NCBI GenBank assembly: GCA_036774405.1
Contig: DAIPBO010000003.1
Span: forward strand, 104,577-168,576
DNA length: 64,000 bases
Direction of reading: 5' to 3'
Source: JAAYDS01 sp012729155
GTDB taxonomy: Bacteria > Chloroflexota > Anaerolineae > UBA1429
The position numbers and the translations under genes are program-made. Below are positions 1 through 8,668 of this stretch, in pieces (positions within the stretch are counted from its first letter, which is position 1; each line of letters begins with the position of its first letter). The notes below the pieces were generated by a model. It ran no database searches. It had not been told where the DNA came from and worked only from the letters and a program-made list of their open reading frames with translations.

Positions 1-1286
1 AGTTCGCCCGCCGAGGGCCGCACCAGGCCGGCGATGCAGTTCAACAGTGTCGACTTGCCGCAGCCGCTCTCTCCTACAATGCCCAGCGTCTCGCCTTTGG
101 CGAGCGTAAAGGAGACGTCTTCGACAGCCGAGACGGGCCGACGAACGACGGGGCCAAAGAAGATGTGCTTGCGCGCCCGACGACCAAAGGCCTTGCTCAA
201 CCCGCGCCCCTGCAGCACGGGGCGGTCGTCGCTGGGGCCATTGTTGGATTGGCGAGCCAGGCGATCGAGTGGCCAGCCCTCTTCGCAGACCTGCTCGGCC
301 CGCAGGCAGCGCGCCAGGTGCCCCTCTTCGCCTATGGGCCGCAGACTGGGGCGCTCTTGCCGGCAGCGCGGCTCTACAAAGGGGCAGCGTTCGGCAAAGA
401 GACAGCCGATGGGCTGAGCAGAGGGAGAGGGTACACTGCCGGGGATGGTGCGTAGCCGTCGGTTGGCGCTCTGGCGGTCGATGCGCGGGATGCAGGCCAG
501 CAGGCCGGCGGTGTAGGGAGCGGCCGGTGCTGCAAAGATCTCGCCAACTGCGCCCATCTCGACCAGTTCGCCAGCATACATAACGCCGATGCGGTCGGCG
601 ATCTGCGCTATGACGGCCAGGTTGTGGGTGATAAAGAGAATGCCGGCATTAACCTCTTGCTGCAGCTCTTGCACCAGGTCGAGGATGCGCGCCTCGGTGG
701 TCACGTCGAGCCCCGTGGTAGGCTCGTCAAGGATCAGCAGGTCGGGGTTGGCGGCCAGGGCCATGGCGATCACGGCGCGTTGCTGTTGACCGCCGCTGAG
801 TTGATGTGGATAGCGTGTCGCAGTGGCCTCTGGTGCAGGGATGCGCACCTGGCGCAGCAGTTCCAGGGTGCGCTGGCGGACGCCATCGGGGGCCAAGTCG
901 GGGCGCCGCATGACGGCCTCGTCGATCTGATCGCCGATGGTGTAGCTAGGGTTGAGGGTAGCCTGTGGGTCTTGATAGACCGTGGCTACGCGCCGCCCCC
1001 AGACCTCGCGCAAGGCCTCGCGAGAGGCGCCGAGCATCTCGATGGCGCCCTCGTCGGCGCCATCGGAGCCGCGCAGCACGATGCTGCCGGTCAGCTCTTG
1101 GGCGGCAGGGGCATCGCCCACCAGCACGCTGGCGAGGGTAGACTTGCCACAGCCCGATTCTCCGACGATACCGATGGTCTCGCCCACGTGAATGTCGAAA
1201 GATACGTCGCGCAGCGCCTGCACGCCGCCAGGGTAGCGCAACGAGAGATGACGGATCTGAACCTGAACAGGCTGGGTGTGATTCAT
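1..1286 (-). CDS. Dipeptide/oligopeptide ABC transporter, fused double ATP-binding protein (3' end outside window)
   Basis: This is the cytoplasmic ATPase of a family-5 (Dpp/Opp) importer, in which the DppD-like and DppF-like halves are joined in one chain. It starts at ATG 1286. The first half has Walker A GESGCGKST, a YQDP Q-loop, signature LSGGQQQ and Walker B LLILDEP, then the oligopeptide-type C-terminal region with cysteines (CLFAERCPFVEPRC). After a short linker a second Walker A (GESGCGKST again) begins near position 80, and the gene runs off the left edge before its second signature motif. It starts 10 nt after the stop of the permease gene upstream, so it is the last visible gene of the operon that begins at 4885. 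Fused DppDF proteins are known (GsiA-like), so the fusion itself is not surprising. The substrate cannot be told from sequence. Confidence 0.93.
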   Translation of the reverse strand, partial: MNHTQPVQVQIRHLSLRYPGGVQALRDVSFDIHVGETIGIVGESGCGKSTLASVLVGDAPAAQELTGSIVLRGSDGADEGAIEMLGASREALREVWGRRVATVYQDPQATLNPSYTIGDQIDEAVMRRPDLAPDGVRQRTLELLRQVRIPAPEATATRYPHQLSGGQQQRAVIAMALAANPDLLILDEPTTGLDVTTEARILDLVQELQQEVNAGILFITHNLAVIAQIADRIGVMYAGELVEMGAVGEIFAAPAAPYTAGLLACIPRIDRQSANRRLRTIPGSVPSPSAQPIGCLFAERCPFVEPRCRQERPSLRPIGEEGHLARCLRAEQVCEEGWPLDRLARQSNNGPSDDRPVLQGRGLSKAFGRRARKHIFFGPVVRRPVSAVEDVSFTLAKGETLGIVGESGCGKSTLLNCIAGLVRPSAGE

Positions 1287-1296
1287 AGGCTCCCTT

Positions 1297-2199
1297 CTAG
1301 TCTGTGTGGGTGTGGGCTGGCAGGTCAACGAGGCGTTCGCGCAGGCCGTCAGCCACCAGGCTGATGGCGATGACGAGCAACGAGATGGCAACCACGGGTA
1401 CAATGGCCATCCAGGGGGCCACCTGGATGTAATCGCGAGCGCGGCTGACCATCAGGCCCCAGTCGGGCTCGGGCTCTTGGACGCCCAGGCCCAGAAAGCC
1501 GAACGAGGCGGTGAGCAAGATGGCATAGCTGGTGCGCACCGAGGCTTCGACGACGATGGGGCTCCAGATGTTGGGCAATATCTCGCGAAAGAGTATGTAG
1601 GCCGTCGATTCTCCGCGCAGACGCGCAGCCTGCACAAACTCGACGTTTCTGATGGCCAGCACGGCACTGCGCACCACGCGCGCCACCGTGGGGGTATACA
1701 CAATGCCGATGCCCAGCACGATGGATAGCCGCGAGGCGCCCAGGCGGGCCAGCAGCAACAGCGCCAACAGAATCGATGGCAGCGCCAGCAGGGCGTCGAC
1801 GAGGCGCATGATGATCTCGTCGAGCCAGCCGCCCGCATAGCCGCTGATGAGGCCCACGAGCGTGCCACCCACCACGCCCAGCATGGCCGCCACCACCGAG
1901 GTGACCAGCACGCCGCGGGTGCCATGGATCACGCGCGAGAGCAGGTCTCGCCCCATGTTGTCGGTGCCCAGCCAGAACCGGGCAGAGGGCGGCTGCATGC
2001 GCTCGGTGATGTGCACCTGGTTGGGCGGATAGGGCGCAATGACCTCGGCCAGCAGCGCAAAGGCCACGAACATGGCCACCACCAGCAGGGCAGCGATGGT
2101 CAGGCCGCTGAGCCCCGACAGGCGTCGGCGCGGTGAGGGCTCGGCGCTTGCCCGGGCTGTGGCGCCTCCAGGCGCGGCCAGATGTTGAACTACAGACAT
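1297..2199 (-). CDS. Peptide ABC transporter permease (DppC type)
   Basis: An inner-membrane permease subunit of about 300 aa that forms the translocation path with the DppB-type gene upstream. An N-terminal cytoplasmic stretch is followed by a helix near residues 30-55, the DppC-typical periplasmic loop with FWLGTDNMGRDLLSR, and then a BPD-type membrane domain. The ATPase-contacting EAA loop is seen in the segment EFVQAARLRGES...ILPN. The start ATG at 2199 lies 8 nt after the stop of the preceding permease gene. Reading further upstream in the same frame only runs through the neighbour's coding region out of frame, so the shorter start is correct. Confidence 0.93.
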   Translation of the reverse strand: MSVVQHLAAPGGATARASAEPSPRRRLSGLSGLTIAALLVVAMFVAFALLAEVIAPYPPNQVHITERMQPPSARFWLGTDNMGRDLLSRVIHGTRGVLVTSVVAAMLGVVGGTLVGLISGYAGGWLDEIIMRLVDALLALPSILLALLLLARLGASRLSIVLGIGIVYTPTVARVVRSAVLAIRNVEFVQAARLRGESTAYILFREILPNIWSPIVVEASVRTSYAILLTASFGFLGLGVQEPEPDWGLMVSRARDYIQVAPWMAIVPVVAISLLVIAISLVADGLRERLVDLPAHTHTD

Positions 2200-2207
2200 G
2201 GCTTTTT

Positions 2208-3164
2208 TCACGACAGTCGTATCCTTGGGTTCAGCAGGGCGTAGGCCACGTCGGCCATAAAGTTGGCCAGCAGCGTGATCACGGCGATGAGCAGCGTGGT
2301 GGCCTGCAGCAGAGGCAGGTCGTTGCGCTCGACGCCGGCCAACAGCAGCCGCGCCACGCCCGGGTAGGCGAAAAAGGTCTCGACGATCACCAGGCCGCCC
2401 ATGAGCCAGCCCATGCTGTTGAACACCACCGTGATGGTGGGCAGCAGGGCGTTGCGCAGGGCATGCTTGAAGATGACCACGCGCCTGGGCAGGCCCTTGA
2501 GGCGTGCCGTGCGCACATAGGGCTGGTTCATCACGTCGATGACAGAGCCCCGCGTCATGCGCGCGATATAGGCCAGGATGGCCAGCGTGGCCGTCAGGGC
2601 CGGCAAGATGAGCCGATCGAGGTGCTCCCAGGGGGCAGCGTCGGCCTCCATCAGGCTCGACGGCGGCAGCCAGCCGAGCCAGGTGCTCAAGATCAGCGTG
2701 AGCGCCACGGCGCTGACGAACTCGGGCAACGAGAGCGCCGCCAGTGAGGTGATCGAGATGACGCGATCGACCAGTCGGCCGGCGAACACGCCCGCCAGCA
2801 CCCCCAGCACAATGGCCAGGGGCACACAGATAACAAAGCCGACGGCCCCCATAAAGAGCGAGTTGCGAATGCGCGTCATCAGCACCGCGGCAATGTCTCC
2901 ACCGAGGTAGGGCGAGTAGCCCAGATCGCCCCGCAGGGTGCCCGTCAGCCAGCGCACATAGCGTATATGAGCCGGTTGGTCGAGCCCCAGCCGTTCGCGC
3001 AGAACGGCCAGGGCCTCGGGGGTGGCATGTTGCCCCAGCATATACTGGGCCACGTCGGCAGGCATGGCCGCGACGATGCCAAAGATGGCGATGGTGACCA
3101 GAAACAGCGTCAGGAACATCAACCCAAACCGACGCACAACAAAGCGTAACCAACGAGGAAGCAT
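2208..3164 (-). CDS. Peptide ABC transporter permease (DppB type)
   Basis: A 318-aa inner-membrane permease, the usual DppB length. The N-terminus has the family layout: a basic start, a first transmembrane helix (FLTLFLVTIAIFGIV), a periplasmic region with ALAVLRERLGLDQP, and RGDLGYSPY before the membrane domain. The EAA loop is YVRTARLKGLPRRVVIFKHALRNALLP near the C-terminal third. It sits between the substrate-binding lipoprotein gene upstream (38 nt gap) and the DppC-type permease downstream (8 nt gap), so all are likely co-transcribed. Confidence 0.94.
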   Translation of the reverse strand: MLPRWLRFVVRRFGLMFLTLFLVTIAIFGIVAAMPADVAQYMLGQHATPEALAVLRERLGLDQPAHIRYVRWLTGTLRGDLGYSPYLGGDIAAVLMTRIRNSLFMGAVGFVICVPLAIVLGVLAGVFAGRLVDRVISITSLAALSLPEFVSAVALTLILSTWLGWLPPSSLMEADAAPWEHLDRLILPALTATLAILAYIARMTRGSVIDVMNQPYVRTARLKGLPRRVVIFKHALRNALLPTITVVFNSMGWLMGGLVIVETFFAYPGVARLLLAGVERNDLPLLQATTLLIAVITLLANFMADVAYALLNPRIRLS

Positions 3165-3202
3165 CTAGCGGCGCCCCCCTTTGGCAGCAGAGCAGGTGTG
3201 GC

Positions 3203-4885
3203 TCATGACAGCCACACCGGGCGCAGGTCAACCGAGTCGAGCGGGTGATACTGATAGCCGTGCACGTTCTGTCGCACAGCGCACGCCACCGGATGGTGCG
3301 CGTGGATGATCTGCCCACCCTCGGCGATGAGCTTGCGCTGCAGCTCGGCGTAGAGCGCCTGGCGACGTTCGGTGTCGGGCTCGGCCAGCGCTTGATCGAG
3401 CATGGCGTCAAAGTCAGCGTCGTGATAGCGGGTCTCGTTCCACTGGGCATCGGTAGTGTAGGCGATGCGCAACTGCTCATCGGCCGTGGTGCGCGGCGAC
3501 CAGCCGACGGTGCCAAATGACACCTCGAGCCACTTTTCGGCATAGTAGCGGTCGCTGGGCACGCCCTGCACGTTGACGGTGACGCCGGCCTGACGCGCCC
3601 AGTCGGCATAGGCCAGGCAGAACTCCATGACGGCGTACTGGTCGTTCATGGCCCACAGGTCTATCTCGAGGCCATCGCCGTAGCCGGCTTCTGCAAGCAG
3701 GCGACGCGCCTCCTCGAGGTCTTGTTGCCAGACGTCGGTCTCGAGGTGCAGCGGGTTGGTGGGGATGACGGGGTTGTCGTCGCTAACGTGATGCGGTATG
3801 CCCGCCCAGCTCAGCTCGGCCATGGCCTGTCGGTCGGGGATGAGCTTGAAGGCGCGCCGCACGCGTTCATCGGTAAAGGGCTCGACGTCGAGCCGCATAA
3901 AGATGTACTCTTTCTGTATGGGCGGCCCAAACAGCAGCGACAAATCTGGGTTGCCCTCGATGAGGCTCATGAGCGGCTCGGGCACGGCATCGACGGCATC
4001 GATGTCGCCCGCCTGCAGGGTGTTGACCAGCGTGGTGGCCTCGGGGATGGCGATCACCTCGACCTCGTCCAGATAGGGGCGCTCGGCGTCCCAGTAGTCC
4101 GGGTTGCGGCCAAAGACGATGCGATCGGCGTTGGCATAGCGCTCGATCTGGAACGGGCCGGTGCCGCGTGGCTCGTTATTCACCTCGTCATCGGTCAGGT
4201 CGTAGGGCACGATCTTGGGCTGAAAGCCGGTGAGGCTGACGGGAAAGTCAGTGTTGGCTGCGACGAGCTGAAAGCGGACGGTGTGTTCGTCGACGGCAGA
4301 CACCTCGGCGATGTTGCTCAAAACGGGTCGGCCGGGCGAGCCAAAGTCTGGGTCGAGGATGCGCTCAAAGGTGTGCACCACGTCGTCGGCCACAAACTCT
4401 CGGCCATGGTGAAAGCGCACACCCTGGCGCAGGTCGAACTCCCAGACGGAGCCGCCTTCTTCGGCGCGCCAGTCGATGGCCAGGCGCGGCACCAGCTCGC
4501 CAAAGGTCTCGTCGATGTTGACGAGCGGCTCATAGATCCAGTTGGCAAAGGTGAGGGGCTGGCCGGTGCCCAGGGCGGGGTCCAGAAAGCCGTCTGGCTC
4601 GCGGGCCGTGCCCCAACGCAGGCGGCCTCCACGACGCGGGCCATCAGCGGGCGCGGCAGCCTGCTCGGCCGCCGCATCGCCCGCCGGCGCAGGCGCATCG
4701 CTCTCGTTGATCGGTTTGCTGGCGGGCTCCTGGCCAGATGGTGTCGGCTGTTCTTCGGAGGGCGCTGGGGCGCTACGGGTGCAGGCGGCCACGAGCAGCC
4801 CGCCTGTGGTCAGGCCGGCCAGTTTGAGCAGCGTGCGGCGCGAAAGGACAGTGGGCGCCTCTGATAAAGGGTTGCTGAAACGCAT
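3203..4885 (-). CDS. Family-5 extracellular solute-binding lipoprotein
   Basis: This binding protein captures the substrate (peptide, nickel or glycoside class, not resolvable here) outside the membrane and feeds the permeases downstream. The 560-aa product begins with a twin-arginine-like segment (LSRRTLLKLAGL) ending in a lipobox, VAAC, followed by a long Ala/Pro/Glu linker. This is typical of surface-anchored Chloroflexota and Gram-positive binding proteins. The SBP_bac_5 domain follows, with WRAEEGGSVWEFDLRQGVRFH, a diagnostic family-5 element, near the front of the domain. ATG 4885 is preferred because GAGAGGAG lies about 8 nt upstream and the signal peptide starts right after. A longer in-frame reading to 5344 has no signal peptide at its front. 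Confidence 0.93.
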   Translation of the reverse strand: MRFSNPLSEAPTVLSRRTLLKLAGLTTGGLLVAACTRSAPAPSEEQPTPSGQEPASKPINESDAPAPAGDAAAEQAAAPADGPRRGGRLRWGTAREPDGFLDPALGTGQPLTFANWIYEPLVNIDETFGELVPRLAIDWRAEEGGSVWEFDLRQGVRFHHGREFVADDVVHTFERILDPDFGSPGRPVLSNIAEVSAVDEHTVRFQLVAANTDFPVSLTGFQPKIVPYDLTDDEVNNEPRGTGPFQIERYANADRIVFGRNPDYWDAERPYLDEVEVIAIPEATTLVNTLQAGDIDAVDAVPEPLMSLIEGNPDLSLLFGPPIQKEYIFMRLDVEPFTDERVRRAFKLIPDRQAMAELSWAGIPHHVSDDNPVIPTNPLHLETDVWQQDLEEARRLLAEAGYGDGLEIDLWAMNDQYAVMEFCLAYADWARQAGVTVNVQGVPSDRYYAEKWLEVSFGTVGWSPRTTADEQLRIAYTTDAQWNETRYHDADFDAMLDQALAEPDTERRQALYAELQRKLIAEGGQIIHAHHPVACAVRQNVHGYQYHPLDSVDLRPVWLS

Positions 4886-5490
4886 AGACGTCTCCTCTCT
4901 ACGGTGCCTCGGATGCAGGTACCATGGCAGTGTCTCTCGAGCGGCCCGCGAGGGCGATGACGTGCACCGCACAGCAAAGCTCGCAGCGCTTGAGGACGGG
5001 CCGACCGCCAGAGGCGTGGCCAGAGATCGAGAGCGAGACGCCTTGAAGGCGTACAGCGGAACGGAGACGACAAGAGGGAGACGGGTGCGCGTTCGCGACA
5101 TCGCGATGACCCGAGTCAGAGATCCCGTACTATGAGGCACCAGAGAACGTGTCAGCCGACCAGGGTGAGCATCGTTGCCGGTGGCCCTGGTGGCCTTCAA
5201 CATAGCGGTGGAGCTGCCCTTGGAGGTTGCAGCGCCACTCATGACGTCAATCCAGAGCTGTTGCGATCTCGAGCAGGCCATAGCCTGGCAGGTGGTCGCC
5301 CAGGGCAGGTCTGACGGTCTATCCGAGAGACAGCTCAGAACCAAACCCTATCTTTTAGGATAGTGGCGATGACCAAGCGTGTCAAGCCGGCGTCTTGTGG
5401 CTCGATGCGGCAGTGTATGGCGCCGAAACGGGCGTGCGCCCGCCCCTTGTGTGGAGGCGGGCGCAAAGCTCTCGCTGGATACAAGCGTGA
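4886..5490. other. Intergenic region with a long-range inverted repeat
   Basis: This 605-bp stretch between two minus-strand genes has no credible reading frame. It holds the terminator-like hairpin of the nptA-type gene (5435-5465) and, further along, an inverted repeat. On the minus strand GGTGCCTC preceded by CTCT (5133-5144) can pair with GAGGCACC followed two bases later by AGAG (4895-4909 area), which would enclose about 220 nt directly in front of the binding-protein gene. A weak promoter-like CTGACA-17-TAGTAC overlaps the upstream arm, so the repeat may act in DNA rather than RNA. Confidence 0.4.
5435..5465 (-). terminator. Terminator-like hairpin after the Na/Pi cotransporter gene
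   Basis: A perfect 10-bp stem TGCGCCCGCC / GGCGGGCGCA (5435-5444 and 5456-5465) with an 11-nt loop lies 26 nt beyond the stop codon at 5491 on the minus strand. Only a short T run (CGCCCGTTTC) follows, so termination may be weak or assisted. Confidence 0.55.
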
Positions 5491-7092
5491 CTACTTGCGC
5501 AGCACGCTGACGGCGAGGTTGTCGGCATGGTCGCCGATGCGCTCCAGGTTGCGGAGCGATTCGATAAAGATGACGCCAGCCTCGTTGTTGCAGGCCTGCG
5601 TCTGGATGCGCGTCAGGTGCCCCTGGCGGGCGCTCAGGTTGATGCGGTCCATCTCATCTTCCATGCGGCACGCCAGCGTGGCCAGGTCTTGATCGCGGGT
5701 GCGCACTGCGGAGAGGGCCGTCTCGAGGGTGCGCTCGACATGGGCAAAGGCATGGTCGAGGTCGCGCAGAGCCTCGTCGGAGAAGGGCACGCTGTGATAA
5801 AAGCGATCTTGTGCGGCCTCGGCCAGGTTCTCGCAATGGTCTCCCACGCGCTCGAGGTCGACGTTGATGTTCTTGATGGCAAAGCACTGCTCGCGTTCGT
5901 GGTCGGCCAGGTCTTCGGCGATGACGCTATCCACAAAGCGCTCGATGGCGTCGCAGAGGGGGTCGACGACATCGCGTTCCATGTCGAGCACCTGGTTGGC
6001 CTTGTCGACGTCGGGGTTGAGCAGCGCCTCACGGCTCAGGGCGAGCATCTGCAGCACGGTGTCGCCCATGAAGGCCAGTTCGCGCGATGACTCCATGATG
6101 GCGATGGCGGGCACACCACGAAAGTGATCGCTGATATAGCGCGTCACCGAGGGTCTGCCCTTGGCTGGCCGCTCGGGCACGATCAGGCTAGCCAGGCTCT
6201 CGATGGGCCGCACAAAGGGAAAGAGGATGGCGCTGACGGCCACGTTAAAGATGGTATGGGCGTTGGCGATCTGCCTCGGCAGCAACGAGGCCGTGCCCTC
6301 GAGCAGGCGTGCATAGGGGTGGATAAAGGGCAAGAAGAGTATCACGCCGATCACGTTGATCAGGATCTGCGCGATGGAGACGCGCCGCGCGGTGACCGAG
6401 GCCCCCATCGAGGCGATAAAGCCGGTGATGCAGGTGCCGATGTTGGCGCCATAGATGAGGCCGATGGCGCCCGGCAGGGTGATCAGGCCGGCGCTCCCCA
6501 GGGCGATCACCAGCGCTGTGGTGGCCGAGCTGCTCTGCACGGTGGCCGTAAGCAGCGCCCCCGCGAGCACGCCGAGGAGCGGGCTATGGCCGATGGTGGC
6601 GAGCCAGTCGGCTACCATCGGGTTTTCGGCCAGGGGCCGCAGCGCGCTCGACATGGTCTCCATGCCGGTAAAGATGATGCCAAAGCCCATCAACGCCTGA
6701 CCATAGCGCTGCAGGCTGCGCTTTTTGCCAAACTCCATCATGGCAAAGCCAGCGGCGATGGCCACATAGCGGATATCGCCAACTTTGAAGGCGATGAGCT
6801 GACCCGTGAGGGTGGTGCCGATCTCTTGACCGAGCATCATGCCGATGGCCTGGCTGAGGTTCATCAGGTTGCCGTTGACCAGGCCGATCATGGTGACCAT
6901 CAGCAGGCTGCTGGACTGTAACGTGGCCGTGGCCACGGCGCCAAAGGTGGCGGCCTTGAGGGGGTGGTTGGTGGCCTTGTCGAGCCAGGACTGTAGCTTG
7001 CCGCCCGCGAGCTGCTCCATGGCCTGGCTGAGCATGTGGACGCCATAGAGGAACAGGGCCAGACCGCCGAGCACCATCAGAATCGTTAACAT
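5491..7092 (-). CDS. Na+/phosphate cotransporter with C-terminal PhoU-like domain
   Basis: A sodium-coupled phosphate carrier in the cytoplasmic membrane, about 533 aa. The Na/Pi_cotrans domain covers roughly residues 1-300 and shows the two inverted QSSS repeats that define the family (ATLQSSSLLMV and ATVQSSSATTA). Each is followed by a glycine-rich GxxIGT segment (GQEIGTTLTG and GANIGTCITG). The last 200 residues are helical with DMERDVVDP and LERVGDHCENLAE / LERIGDHADNLAV, the PhoU signature repeats. ATG 7092 has AAGGAG 7 nt upstream, and a longer frame to 7164 lacks such a site. Its promoter (7169-7196) is TTGACA-16-TAGAAT. The divergent helicase gene starts at 7331. Confidence 0.95.
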   Translation of the reverse strand: MLTILMVLGGLALFLYGVHMLSQAMEQLAGGKLQSWLDKATNHPLKAATFGAVATATLQSSSLLMVTMIGLVNGNLMNLSQAIGMMLGQEIGTTLTGQLIAFKVGDIRYVAIAAGFAMMEFGKKRSLQRYGQALMGFGIIFTGMETMSSALRPLAENPMVADWLATIGHSPLLGVLAGALLTATVQSSSATTALVIALGSAGLITLPGAIGLIYGANIGTCITGFIASMGASVTARRVSIAQILINVIGVILFLPFIHPYARLLEGTASLLPRQIANAHTIFNVAVSAILFPFVRPIESLASLIVPERPAKGRPSVTRYISDHFRGVPAIAIMESSRELAFMGDTVLQMLALSREALLNPDVDKANQVLDMERDVVDPLCDAIERFVDSVIAEDLADHEREQCFAIKNINVDLERVGDHCENLAEAAQDRFYHSVPFSDEALRDLDHAFAHVERTLETALSAVRTRDQDLATLACRMEDEMDRINLSARQGHLTRIQTQACNNEAGVIFIESLRNLERIGDHADNLAVSVLRK

Positions 7093-7168
7093 TATATCTC
7101 CTTGCGAAGGGTGGCGGCGCAAGGCAGCCCCCGACGCGCCATGGTGCGGAACACCTTGCCCCACAGCG

Positions 7169-7196
7169 ATTCTAAGAGGGTGCGAGGCAATGTCAA
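7169..7196 (-). promoter_or_regulatory. Promoter of the Na/Pi cotransporter gene
   Basis: On the minus strand, -35 TTGACA (7191-7196), a 16-nt spacer and -10 TAGAAT (7169-7174), a near-consensus sigma70-type promoter. It gives a leader of about 70 nt before ATG 7092. Confidence 0.75.
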
Positions 7197-7330
7197 GATG
7201 CGGCTACCTGGCGATGTGGGCTATGGGCCATTTGGGGGTATACTAAAGGCTGGCCCGCGGGCAATGCCCACGGGCCGCATCATGAGACTGAGCTAAGCGT
7301 GCGACTTGGCTCGCAATAGCCAAGGAGCCG

Positions 7331-8662
7331 ATGGTGACGTTTCACCCCTTTGAACTCGATTCTCGTATTCTACATAACGTGGCCGCCGCGGGCTTTGAAG
7401 AGCCCACACCCATCCAGGCAGAGGCGATTCCTCTGGTGCTGGCGGGGCACGATCTGCTGGGCCTGGCACAGACGGGCACCGGCAAGACGGCGGCCTTTGT
7501 GCTGCCCATCCTGCAGCGGTTGCTCGAGGGCCCGCGTGGACAAGTGCGCGCGCTAATCCTTTCGCCCACGCGCGAGTTGGCCGAGCAGACGCACAGCGTC
7601 ATTGGCGAGCTGGGCAAGGGGCTGCGTCTGCGCAGCGTGCCGGTGTATGGTGGGGTCAGCAAAGAGCGGCAGTTGCAGGCTTTGCGGCGCGGCGTAGAGA
7701 TCGTGGTGGCCTGCCCTGGGCGGCTGCTTGACCATCTCGGCAGCGATGACATCGACCTCTCGTATGTCGAGGTGCTGGTGTTGGACGAGGCCGACCGCAT
7801 GTTCGACATGGGCTTTATCCCCGATGTGCGCCGCGTGTTACGGCAGTTGCCGCGCGAGCGGCAGAACCTCTTTTTCTGCGCCACCATGCCCGATGATATC
7901 CGCCGCCTGGCAGACGCGGTGCTGCGCCAGCCCAAGATGGTGCAGATCGGCATCATCAAGCCGGCCGAGACGGTGTCTCATGTGCTCTATCCCACCATGC
8001 ACCATCTCAAGACGGGGCTGCTGGTCGAGCTGCTGCGACGCACGGCCACCGGACGGGTGCTGGTGTTTGCGCGCACCAAGCACCGCACGCGCAACCTGGC
8101 GCGCAAGCTCGAGCGTGAGGGCTATCGCGTGGCGCCATTGCAGGGCGATATGGCCCAGGGCAGCCGCCAGCGGGCGCTGGATGGCTTTCGCGACGGGCGC
8201 TATGACGTGCTGGTGGCCACCGATGTGGCATCGCGGGGCATCGACGTGACCGAGATCTCGCATGTGGTCAACTATGACATGCCCGACACCGTAGACGCCT
8301 ACATCCACCGCATCGGGCGCACGGGGCGCGCCGAGCACCTGGGCGAGGCCTACACACTGGCCACCGAAGAAGACGTCGATATGATCGACGAGATCGAGCG
8401 GGTTCTGGGCCAAAAGCTCGAGCGGCGCCGCCTCGATGGTTTTGACTATGACGCCCCCGAGCCCGAGCGATCGGTGCGGTCGCGAGCGCTGCAGGTCGCG
8501 CGGCAGCGTCGGCAGGGCGCAGGCAGGCGCGGCGGCAGGCCAGCGACAGAGGCCCCCGCGAGCGAGGCTGCGGCCGAGCCAGAGGCTGGGCCTCAGCGCG
8601 GCGTGCGCTCGTCGCGACGCAACGGCAGGCGCAGCTGGCGGCCAGGGGGTTCGGGGCGCTAG
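7331..8662 (+). CDS. DEAD-box ATP-dependent RNA helicase
   Basis: A 443-aa RNA helicase of the RhlE/CshA kind that unwinds RNA duplexes, probably in ribosome assembly or mRNA decay. All family motifs can be read: a Q motif (GFEEPTPIQ, ~21-29), Walker A AQTGTGKT (46-53), PTRELA (79-84), DEAD (152-155), RGID and HRIGRTGR in the second RecA domain. Motif III reads FCAT rather than the usual SAT (183-185). After about residue 375 comes an Arg/Gly/Ala-rich basic tail, common in RNA-binding helicases. GGAG precedes ATG 7331. The leader contains a GC hairpin around 7252-7275 (GGCCCG...CGGGCC) that could give temperature- or helicase-dependent control. Confidence 0.96.
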   Translation: MVTFHPFELDSRILHNVAAAGFEEPTPIQAEAIPLVLAGHDLLGLAQTGTGKTAAFVLPILQRLLEGPRGQVRALILSPTRELAEQTHSVIGELGKGLRLRSVPVYGGVSKERQLQALRRGVEIVVACPGRLLDHLGSDDIDLSYVEVLVLDEADRMFDMGFIPDVRRVLRQLPRERQNLFFCATMPDDIRRLADAVLRQPKMVQIGIIKPAETVSHVLYPTMHHLKTGLLVELLRRTATGRVLVFARTKHRTRNLARKLEREGYRVAPLQGDMAQGSRQRALDGFRDGRYDVLVATDVASRGIDVTEISHVVNYDMPDTVDAYIHRIGRTGRAEHLGEAYTLATEEDVDMIDEIERVLGQKLERRRLDGFDYDAPEPERSVRSRALQVARQRRQGAGRRGGRPATEAPASEAAAEPEAGPQRGVRSSRRNGRRSWRPGGSGR

Positions 8663-8668
8663 GCCGCC

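Noticed and set aside
4915..4926. TGGTACC near the first binding-protein start, considered as a T-box antiterminator
   Set aside because: Only the 7-nt core matches, and it is self-palindromic. No specifier stem, AGTA box or terminator is visible.
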